The notes under the pieces: model-generated
Database searches by the model: none
Told to the model about the DNA's origin: nothing
The model's input: the letters and a program-made list of their open reading frames with translations, nothing else
Made by a program: the position numbers and the translations under genes
DNA from: Gelatoporia subvermispora B
Taxonomy: Eukaryota > Basidiomycota > Agaricomycetes > Polyporales > Gelatoporiaceae
Length of the DNA: 64,000 bases
Direction: 5' to 3'
Assembly: GCA_000320605.2 (NCBI GenBank)
Contig: KB445796.1
Coordinates: forward strand, 1,807,698-1,871,697
Shown here: one piece after another, positions 55,654-64,000 of the stretch
Numbering within the stretch: the first letter of the stretch is position 1
How the letters are laid out: each line of letters starts with the position of its first letter

Positions 55654-57116
55654 ATGAGCGCCCCTGGCGACATCATAGATCCTAATGCGCGCAGTGAGTT
55701 TCGCTAGAGACCTCAATCCTTTGCTTCATGTTCACACACACTCTCAGTCCTATTCGAAGTGGGGGCATCGGCCATCGTGTTCTCGGTTTACGACACGATC
55801 ATAAATCTCGCAGACGAGGTACGACAAGCGAGCATCCGTATCGAGTTAAGAGCGCCTGACCCCAAGGCTCCTCAGGTACAGCATATATGGAGGTCGGCTT
55901 CTGTTCCTCGAAGTTAGAGAGTGTATATATTGAGCTTCTGCAGGGCACCGCACTCGTGGGTGAAATGGACATATCTCTTCGTCCGCCACTTCCCCTACAT
56001 TGCCCAGGTGTAAGTCCCACCCTAGCACACTGCTTGGTCTAGTAAACCCAACTTTACTTACACTGTGTGCACACAACCAGGACCATCATATCGCTTCTCG
56101 GTGCTTCCCGTGGCGGAGGCGATTGGAATCCTGAATCATGTCGAGATATGATTGCATACCAGTTCACAGTCATGGAAGTCACTACCATCGCTGTGGAGAT
56201 CATCCTCATCATGCGCGGTTAGTGCGGATTTATCACCGAGTGTGCTCTGTGCTCATATCTCGACTGTGATAGTATACGCTATGTACCATAGCAACCGGAG
56301 GTTGCTCACCATTATCCTTTTCCTCTTCCTCGCCGAAGTTGCGGCAATGCTTACTGTGATAGGCCTCAGCTTACCGAAGCTAGGATTCACACCACAATGC
56401 TTGATTATATCGACACCATCGTACTTCACTTCCTATTGGTGTGTACGCTCTGTCTTGGTACTCTCATCATTACTGAGCACCCTCTAGGTTGATATCTTTG
56501 ACTTTCGAAACCCTACTTTTCATTTTGACGCTCGTTAAATTTTCTCGGGCCATTCAGCAGGACGGCAGCCGCGGAGAGTTCCTTACTGTTCTAGTTCGGG
56601 ATGGAACGTGGGCATATGCGATCATCTTTGGTGCGTCGTAAATTGTCTCCTGAGTGTGTTATTCTTGACACATCTGTAATCTATCAAGCGGTCATGCTTT
56701 TGAATACTCTGATGTTCGATCTTATCAAGAACACGCTCGCGGGCGTATGCTACTTGTGAGAACACTGTCAGCTGCTCATGCTTCAACGCCTCGCTTACAC
56801 TATTTGCATATTCAGCTGGGAGCTATCGGTCATGTCCTTCGCTGTATGTGCAAATAACCATTCTGGTCCGGCTTTCGCTCAGTCATGTCATCATCAGGGC
56901 TCGCACATGCTATTGAACATCCGTCGCATGGCTCATAACGTTGCTCATCCTCCGACAGAAGATCTGCCGGGTGTCAGCGAAAACATCGACTTCGCAAACC
57001 GGGTCACGAGTGGGTATTACGATTCGACGGTGGTCATGACGCAGACTACGGCAGGGGCGGAGCATCGAACTGAGATGCGTAACGTTGAACTGCCCAAACT
57101 CAACGTCGTAGCATGA
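55654..57116 (+). CDS. DUF6533-family seven-helix membrane protein
   Basis: Ten exons: 55654-55693, 55748-55818, 55876-55892, 55944-56009, 56081-56217, 56273-56438, 56488-56630, 56689-56755, 56816-56843 and 56898-57116, about 317 residues. The DUF6533 N-terminal block is clear (GASAIVFSVYDTIINLADE, VQHIWRAPHSWVKWTYL). It is followed by helices such as TIAVEIILIMRVYAMY, LLTIILFLFLAEVAAM, WLISLTFETLLFILTL and NTLMFDLIKNTLAGVCYF, then a conserved GSHMLLNIRRM just before a polar tail. All splice sites are GT-AG and in phase, so the gene looks functional. The family is large in mushroom-forming fungi and has no known function; receptor-like topology is only a guess. It is a paralogue of the gene at 17496-19343. 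Confidence 0.85.
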
Positions 57117-57452
57117 CTGTCCAGCGTCTTCACACACTTCATACACATTAGTAGCATCAGCCGGACGAACGCGTCTGTCTGCGCTATACTTAACTCGCAT
57201 GTTTGTAAGCATATTTATACCACTCATCGATTCAGCAGCTCGGAGAGAGAGCGCGCACAGCCCTCACAGCCCCCCTGTTGACAATTCTTCTTGGTACCAT
57301 GTCATAATGTAGAGCAATGTATCACAACGCCAGCGACCGATGCGCGGAGTCTGGATCAATCGATCTTTGCGGACGATGGCTTATGTGTGTGACGTCTTCC
57401 AAGAAGTCTGTTAAGTTGAAGCCGTACAGTTATAGCATACATCTGTTTCATC
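57117..57452. other. Gap between convergent DUF6533 and DUF2264 genes
   Basis: 336 bases with 3' UTRs only. A CA/GT-rich patch and no open frame of interest. Confidence 0.6.
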
Positions 57453-59556
57453 TTATACCCCCTTGGACATCAGTTCGAGGATGTCCTGCGGAATGACCGG
57501 CTTCTTCTGCCACTCTGCCTCCCAGCCGGGCCTCGCACCCTCTTCATCCCCGACATTTGGCAGCCCAAACACGGCAGTGACCAACCACACGTCCTTCTCG
57601 CCGTGCTCATGCTCACCGAGGAGCGTCGGGATCACTGCCCGCGGTACCATCAGGTTGGTGTTCGCGTCACTCCTGAGCGCGCGGCCTGTCCGCCGTGCAA
57701 GTCCGGGGACATCTGCGGGCACGTCCGCGATGCCTGACACGCCCGCCTTCGACGTCGCGCGTGCCTCTCCGGTGCTTTCCGCCGTGCCAAACGCCTCTCC
57801 ACTTGCAGGCTCTAGTGCCCGGCCGTCCCTCCCCTGGCCATAAATCGCCCAGCCACCCTCCGCCGAGATCAGCGCGCGCGCAGAGCGGATGCGATGCACG
57901 CGCAGGTGCCACAGCGGGGTGTCTTCCGCGGGCGGGACGAGCCACGTCTCGACCGCGACGTCGGGCCAGGGGTACCACATCGAGCGGAGGCACCCCGCCT
58001 CGACGCGGGCGTCGCGCGTCGCGCGGCGGAGCTTCCACACCTCGCCGCCGTCGTCGCTCAGCGCGAGCGCGCTGTCCGCCGCGTGCTCCTCGAGCGTGAG
58101 CGCGCCGCTCGGCACGCTGTACCCGAACGCGGCCGAGTACGCGAACTTGCCGTACTTCGCTGCGCTCTGCTTCACGGGGTACGAGCACTGCTGCCCCGAG
58201 GAGAGTACGTAGGTGTGCCCGCCGAGCGTGGTTGCGATATGTAGGGGCTTATTGAGAGGCTTGATGGAGGGAAGGAGAGAGGTGGGGTACGGCTCTTCGG
58301 GGGATGTCCAGAATGGATGTGTCTCGGGGAGGGAGAGAGTGATGAAGGACTTGCAGCACCAGTAAGGACTGCCAGGGGAGTTGTAATTCTACCAGCACAA
58401 TGTCAAATGTGTTGATATTCCATGGGTAGTCACGCGACGCACCTCGGTCATGTTGTGATTCGGGTAGCGGTATCCGATGGTGAGTGTGCCATCCGGATGA
58501 TACGCACCAGGCTGGTGAGTCCAGTAACGGACGTTCCGCAGCTGTAAACCTTTCACGACACCCCAAGTGAGAGGGGCGGGTAGGTCCACATCAGCAAACG
58601 CAAGCGCGCCCCAGAACGAAGACATCGCCCATCGGTAAGTTAGACTGCGACCGAATGGAATGGCGCGTCCTGTATACAAGGTGAGGTTGATACCCGCGTC
58701 GAAGAAACAGGTGCCATTCACCCTCTGTATCGAAGTAATGAACGAAGTCCAGCGCGAATTTGCGAGCTCTGTTCCTGAACTCCTCGCATCGCTCGGGATC
58801 TTCCGCTTGTGCAAGCTTGGAATATACCAGCTGCGCATATTGTATGGCGAAGGATGACGAATAATAGTCAAGCTGGATAACACCTTCTGGGCCATCCCTC
58901 GACCAACCATCTCCGATGTAGAATGTATCCAGGTGGTCCATGTCCGCCTTCATACGTTGAGCATTGAATTTGGGCGACCCCACCTTGGACAATCCAAGAT
59001 TCGAGAAGACCTACTGCCAGTTTTGGCTGCTGTTGATCAGAAGCATGCTATCTCAACGACGTACCCTGAACCACAACCAATTGGTATTCGGCATCTCCTT
59101 GTCGTTCATGCCACTCAGCCAGTTCTCCAAGTTCCGCTTCCCCTCTTCCGGGAGGGGGTCCCAGAGCTGTTCGCGCGCAACCGCAAGCGCGAACCCAATC
59201 GCCGAGCACTCCACCATCCTCTGATCCCTATCTCTCATGTTTCCCCAGAACTCCTCATGATCCGGATCCGTTCCATTTGCGAAGCCGGACACCCAGCGCT
59301 GCACGCCCTCGTACGTGCCGCCGCCCGCTAGCAGGGATGCGAGCCCCCACAGCGGGCGCGAAAAGCCCTCTAGATGTGCCGCAGTCTCGTCGAAATGGGT
59401 CCCAGTGAACCCGAGATGTATCCGTGCACCGCCGGGCGACGTGTGCGCCGCGAGCGGGTCGAGCAGGCCGACGAGGAACGCGGCGAGCTCGGCTTTGGTC
59501 GAGACGGGGTTGGATGCAAAGGGAATCGCAGGCGCGAAGGCTTCCGGGTACACCAT
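57453..59556 (-). CDS. DUF2264 domain protein (probable carbohydrate-active alpha/alpha-barrel enzyme)
   Basis: Four exons: 59556-59065, 59010-58722, 58669-58443 and 58388-57453, about 647 residues. Features of DUF2264 proteins seen in order: [20 protein letters not shown] near the start, [23 protein letters not shown], the [20 protein letters not shown] block, [44 protein letters not shown] and [16 protein letters not shown], followed by a C-terminal beta-rich part. No signal peptide is visible, so the protein is probably cytosolic. DUF2264 is mainly of unknown function; helical-barrel glycosidases share this architecture, so action on a sugar is inference. Introns are 52-54 bases and in phase. 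The C-terminal exon is very GC-rich (about 57.5-58.2 kb), unlike the rest. Confidence 0.85.
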
Positions 59557-60895
59557 GGTCGTCGCTGGAAAGCGTTACGCGGGGCGGTGGGACGAGCTGG
59601 GCTACTTATGCTGGGCAACGTCTGCAATGGTCAGGAGCTCATTGTCCGGACCGTTGGAAGGCTTGTCGACGGTCCGAAACTTTTCCGCTTGTACCTCGAT
59701 GGGTTCTTGGATCCGGGGAGATTTGGTCGAGAACATCAAACGCATCGAATAAGACCGTCTCTTTATCATCGCGGTCCGGGCAGCAGATGACAAGGCGACA
59801 AGCGCATAAGGCGGGTTGGACGTTCAGCATGAGTCGGAACTCCGGCCCGTCGATCCGGTTGGACGTCTCACAACTTCATTTTTGGTCGACCACTGATGCA
59901 GTTAGTTCAGCGACCACGCGCTAGTTTTTCAGTGCAACGTTCAACGTTGTCAACTCCGGTGCCGGCTGGAAGACACCCCAGGAGTATACACCACGGGTGC
60001 CCAGGTAACTATCAGATGTTTGTCGAGCGTCGGTGATGCGCCTGCACAGGTTCGCGGGATCTGTAACTGACGGCGTCTTGAGGTGACATGATGCGACCCT
60101 GCTCATTTGAACACAGGTCAGGCCCAGCATTACACGCCTACACAGAAATCTGAGAGTTCTACAAAGTTATACTTCTCTAGCTCGCAAGGAAAACGAAACG
60201 TAGCACAGTAGTGCAGCTTCCAAGGGATCTAAGTGACGTCACGGTCGAAAAGACGCAGGAGATAGGACCAGATACGCGCCGAGATGGAGATCTTACTCGA
60301 CCCCAGGATGCCCAGACAGGGTCGCACGCCAACCTGACTATTCTTTTCCTCGAGGAACTTGCATAACAGCACATGTACATGCCCTCGCGCCCACCCGTGC
60401 ATTCGAACCTGCCTAAGGCCCAAGGAGTTCCGAGTTGCTGAAGCATGGGCGGGAGCAGGGCTAGTTTTGGGGGAACACGTGCGGTGCGCACCCCACGACA
60501 ACAACCCGATTGCGCTGTCAACACAGCGCGTTCCAGCAACGCGCCTATACTGACCCGAAATCTGCACGTCCCAATATCCGCCCCTGAAATACTTCGGAGC
60601 TAAGCGAGCGGTCTGTGCTGCGCAGCCTCATGCGATCCCCTAACAGCCACTAGAGGTCTGAGGTATATGATGGAGACTGTCGCCCCAGCGCCGTCTCGAT
60701 CAACGAGCTACGGTGGGACGCGATCGAAACTTAAGCCCAGCGCTGCACCACAGCTGTGCATGTTTGACTTACATTCCTTTTAACCTTTTGGCAGCCTGCC
60801 CTCCGACCCTCTCCCTCCCGCTAGACATCACAACGCACGCACCTCAAACTTCTCTGTCCTCGACGTCGGACCTACACTTGAGCAGGTCCAGCAGC
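59557..60895. other. Gap between divergent DUF2264 and GT8 genes
   Basis: About 1.3 kb. A minus-strand frame ending at 59602 lies directly upstream of the DUF2264 start and could be an unrecognised 5' exon or leader. Elsewhere I see only short frames. Confidence 0.4.
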
Positions 60896-62031
60896 ATGGT
60901 TTTCAGCCGGTACAAGGGCTACACACTCCTATGGCCAACAACGGAACGTCAAAGAACATGGCATTGGTCCTACCCAATAATCCTGCTGTCCACTGTTGTG
61001 AATGTCGCTTTACTATATCTCTGGTGCAGCAGCAGAGTGCCTAGTCCTTTAGACAGTTATCAACACCTGTGCGTGACTTGAGGATCGCTTGAACTTCGGC
61101 AACTGATAAGTCCTTTTGTAGGAACACACAACCCCTATTAAATGCAGATGCACTGGATGCACTGAACGACTCACCACTCACTCCAGACAACGCCGTCGTT
61201 ACAAGTCTCTACACCGATGCCTACGCCACGGCGGTCGCCACCCTTGGACACAGTCTAAACGCTGCCAACTCTACTGCGCGGCGCATTGTCCTATATCTCC
61301 CCTCCCAAGTGTCTCCACGGGCACTTTGCATTGCATCTGCCTCCGGCTTCGAGCCCCTCGCCATCCCTCGTATCGAACCGCCGCACGGCAGCAAAGGCGT
61401 GTACCATCGCTTCGTCGACCAGTACTCCAAGCTCCGGCTATGGACCCTCGCAGAGCATGACGTCCGTGCAGCAGTGTATCTCGATGCGGACACACTCGTG
61501 CGCCAGAACTTCGACGAGCTGTTCCGCCTCCCGTACGCATTCGCGGCCGTGCCGGATGTGTTCATGGACAAAAAGGGCTTCTCGCTCATGTTCAACGCGG
61601 GCGTGCTCTTCCTGCGGCCCGACGCGAGGGTATTCGAGGACATGCTGCAGAAGATCGAGACGGCGGACTTCCCTGCGAGGGACGCGGAGCAAGCCTTCTT
61701 GAATTATTATTACGGGAAGGAGACGCTGCGTCTGCCCTATGCGTATAACGCGAACCTCGCGATTAAGCAACGCCAGCCAGCGTTATGGGACGACCTCTGG
61801 CACGAGACGCGGATCGTGCACTATACACTCTTCAAGCCGTTCTTGGACGACAGGGAAAGAGAGGTCGAAATCCGCTTAATGGAGGAGAATGTCGAGTCGA
61901 AGCTGGGTATGCAAGGCGGCTTGTTTGACCAGGAGATCCGAGAGTGGGCTGGTGCATGGAGGGAAACAAGACGGATATATGGCGACGCGTTCGATGTATG
62001 CGAGCGTAGAGCAGCAGGACGGCAGACATAA
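60896..62031 (+). CDS. Glycosyltransferase family 8 protein, type II membrane
   Basis: Two exons, 60896-61068 and 61122-62031, give about 360 residues. A single N-terminal hydrophobic helix (YPIILLSTVVNVALLYLW) after a short basic segment makes a type II anchor, suggesting a Golgi location. The GT8 core is clear: YHRFVDQYSKLRLWTL, the metal- and sugar-nucleotide-binding DAD in VYLDADTLVRQNFDELF (near residues 177-181), LMFNAGVLFLRP and EQAFLNYYYG, then a late HYT in RIVHYTLFKPF, as in glycogenin and galactinol-synthase-type enzymes. It should use a UDP-sugar and retain the anomeric configuration; the acceptor is unknown. The start is the first ATG before the anchor. Confidence 0.9.
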
Positions 62032-62880
62032 CCTTCTGGCTTAGGGGCGAGTAAAAATCAACTCGGGGTACTAGTTCGCAGACAGTAATTATTCGGGAAG
62101 AACTCAACTGAATCATCGTTGTATAGTAGCAATCGCCTCGATTTTCACTACGGAAATAAACCTTGTACAGTATGATATGGTAGAGCCACTATAACTTAGA
62201 CTTTCGCTTGTTTCAGTACTATCCGTGGAAGCCCGCCAAATTTAGACGAACGAGTGTAACCCCTATCGGGATCTCGGTACCGGTATCTTCGCGGGAGTAT
62301 TCTGAGATTTGCCTTTAGGCAATCTTGGCGAGGAACGACTGAATGTATCGGTGAATTTGAGGAACTGAGTGTTGTCGCCGTCGCCGGCTTTGAATTTGAG
62401 GATGGAGGAGGATAGTTCAAGCGGCAGTCGATCTGCTACGATCGATCGTGCAACACCCGGCTCGCAGCGCAGCTGGCTCAACATTCGCGACTTTGACCTC
62501 GACCACAATGTTGCTGACTAGAAAACCCAGCATGCTCGTAATCCCGACCTCGAGATCCAAGAGCCTGAGAGGGGAAGACAATCACATTCGGCCAAGCGAG
62601 GGCAGTGATTGTCCTGGCGTACAAACAGACGCCAACAGCGCCATTGAACATGCGGACTCCTCGAGGCAGGCATCCGGACAGCGTCTCTCTATCTCATATT
62701 TCCTCCGCGCAACCTCGTTCACGTCTTCGCCCCACGAACCTTCCTGATTAGCCTGGATATCTGTCTCTATTTTCCGCGATTTTCTCTAGATCCCGCACAA
62801 AGTGCCCCCCGTTTCCACCGCGATATACCGCCTTCTTGAGCTCCACCATCCAGTCTCCGTTCCGGGATCCCTAATTCAAC
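62032..62880. other. Gap before the last gene
   Basis: 849 bases with the GT8 3' UTR and the upstream region of the terminal gene. Short frames on both strands, none with a domain. Confidence 0.5.
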
Positions 62881-64000
62881 ATGGCCGCTGTGGTCTCTTC
62901 AGATGAGCTAAAGGGCCTATTGCTCAGGTCGAGCACACCTCGTACGTCATTGCAGCATGTCCCTCATACATCATGCCCAACTGATCGTGCTATACATATC
63001 AGATTCCAACGAGAAAGGCGAGTGGCGGCATAGCGAGGGCTATCTACAAATACACTAAACATTGCCACCGATATACAGTCCTACTGTATCTTGACGGTCT
63101 GCAGAAAGACCCGCCCGATCCGTCTGTGAACGACGGGGCGAGTGCTGTTCGTTCAACTCGTTCTGGTGGTGGCGGCCGAGGCAGTGCTGTAGGCAGCGCG
63201 CGCAGAGGCGAAGAGTACCCACACGGCGGCAACCAGGAGGGAGCGGACGCAGATATTAGATCTGACGTGCAAGAGAACAACGGCTCTGAGATCGCTCGTA
63301 CGATTCCCATCCACACAACAGGCATGGTATGTACCGCCCTCTGCTCTACCACAGCTTCATAGCTCAACAAATATTGTCTATAGCCTGAGCACGAGCCAGG
63401 ACCCAACGACCCACCGGGCCCCCACTTCGAGTCGTACTCGTCATTCGGCAACTTCGGTCCGCTCCCCAATGGGGACAACTGGAGCCAACAGGTATGTGCT
63501 GTAGCTTCCTCGATCGACGCAACGGGCACTCATCGGAGACGACAACACCCTAAAGCCGTGGCAAGCGACGCCGACGAGGGCAGCGCAGGTTCCCCTCCCA
63601 GACACGATACCCGGCTCCCCCACGGACATCAGCCACCCTAACCCATTCCAAGTACGCTGTGCGCTCTTCCTCGCGGGCTCCGCAGCTGACATGCGTAGCA
63701 GCATTTCGGAATGACGCCCGCAATGGCCGCTGCGTCCGCAGCCGGCGTGCCCCTTCCTGCCTCCGTGGCGTCTGGGCCCTCGCGTGCAGCACAGCGCTCG
63801 CCCCCTCCGCAGAACGGCATGAACGGGGTTTGTTGCCAGTGTGCCCTTGTGCAACTATGTATCTGACCCATTGGTTACAGGCCATGTCCCCCGTGTCCGC
63901 CACCCGCGCTCTTTCCCCGACTCGCACCATCACCCCCGGAGGCGGAGGCGGAGGAGGGGGCGGGGTCGAGCGACCGTGGTCACCCCGCTCCGGTGCCTCC
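62881..64000 (+). CDS. Unknown protein, 3' end outside window
   Basis: Predicted exons 62881-62941, 63003-63038, 63079-63326, 63384-63491, 63556-63651, 63699-63827 and from 63881 past the window edge. The first segment (MAAVVSSDELKGLLLRSS; EKGEWRHSEVLLYLDGLQKD) looks folded. The rest is low-complexity: Gly/Arg-rich, then Pro/Ser/Ala-rich with a run of nine Gly near the window end. I do not recognise it. The second intron would be only 40 bases and use a GC donor (63039), so the N-terminal model is uncertain. The remaining introns are GT-AG and in phase. Disordered Pro/Ser-rich proteins of this kind are often signalling or RNA-binding adaptors, but nothing here decides it. Confidence 0.55.

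Noticed and set aside
1..64000. CRISPR arrays, bacterial operons, rRNA and tRNA genes
   Set aside because: The window is clearly eukaryotic; no evenly spaced repeats with spacers, no rRNA signature and no cloverleaf with a T-loop motif was recognised by eye. A tRNA scan could still find one I missed.

Overview
This is a 64 kb piece of a filamentous basidiomycete genome, most likely a wood-decay member of the Agaricomycetes (polypore type). The evidence is direct. Almost every gene is split by many short GT-AG introns, mostly 47-65 bases. Two families that are abundant in mushroom-forming fungi (DUF6533 and DUF6535 membrane proteins) are present. There is also a secreted GH7 cellobiohydrolase with a fungal cellulose-binding module, and genes lie on both strands without operons. 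I rebuilt the gene models by hand from reading frames, splice sites and family motifs. Exon edges are therefore predictions, and family names rest on remembered motif patterns, not on a search.

Layout. 1-10.7 kb holds housekeeping genes: the 3' end of a Mediator subunit 14 gene, ATP-dependent PEP carboxykinase, a large unknown protein, and MCM2. The last two diverge from a 287-base gap. 11.2-19.3 kb is accessory: a DUF6535 gene with an in-frame TGA, a small secreted Kre9/Knh1-like protein, a 232-base inverted-repeat element, and a DUF6533 membrane-protein gene with about 330 extra bases in the middle. 20.8-30.7 kb carries an HMG-box transcription factor, a glycine-rich RRM protein and an HMT1-type ABC half-transporter with a long charged tail. 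33.1-37.7 kb has a GEN1/Yen1-like nuclease gene (with an in-frame TAG near its start) converging on a Qri7-type mitochondrial tRNA t6A enzyme. 38.9-47.8 kb has the cellobiohydrolase converging on a full-length ABCC (MRP-type) transporter with close to thirty small exons. 48.3-64 kb has a TORC2 HbrB-family subunit, a three-repeat CON-6 protein, an RTA1-like seven-helix protein, a second DUF6533 gene, a DUF2264 protein, a GT8 glycosyltransferase, and the 5' part of an unknown gene that runs off the window.

How the genes relate. Nothing here looks like a metabolic cluster. Core replication, transcription, gluconeogenesis and tRNA-modification genes are interleaved with secreted, cell-surface and transport genes. 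The most unusual signals are two otherwise well-preserved genes each broken by a single stop codon, GC-AG introns and a 15-base micro-exon in the ABCC gene, the inverted-repeat element, and tandem exon duplication in the CON-6 gene. I did not find a convincing wholly new biological system. No rRNA, tRNA or CRISPR array was recognised.
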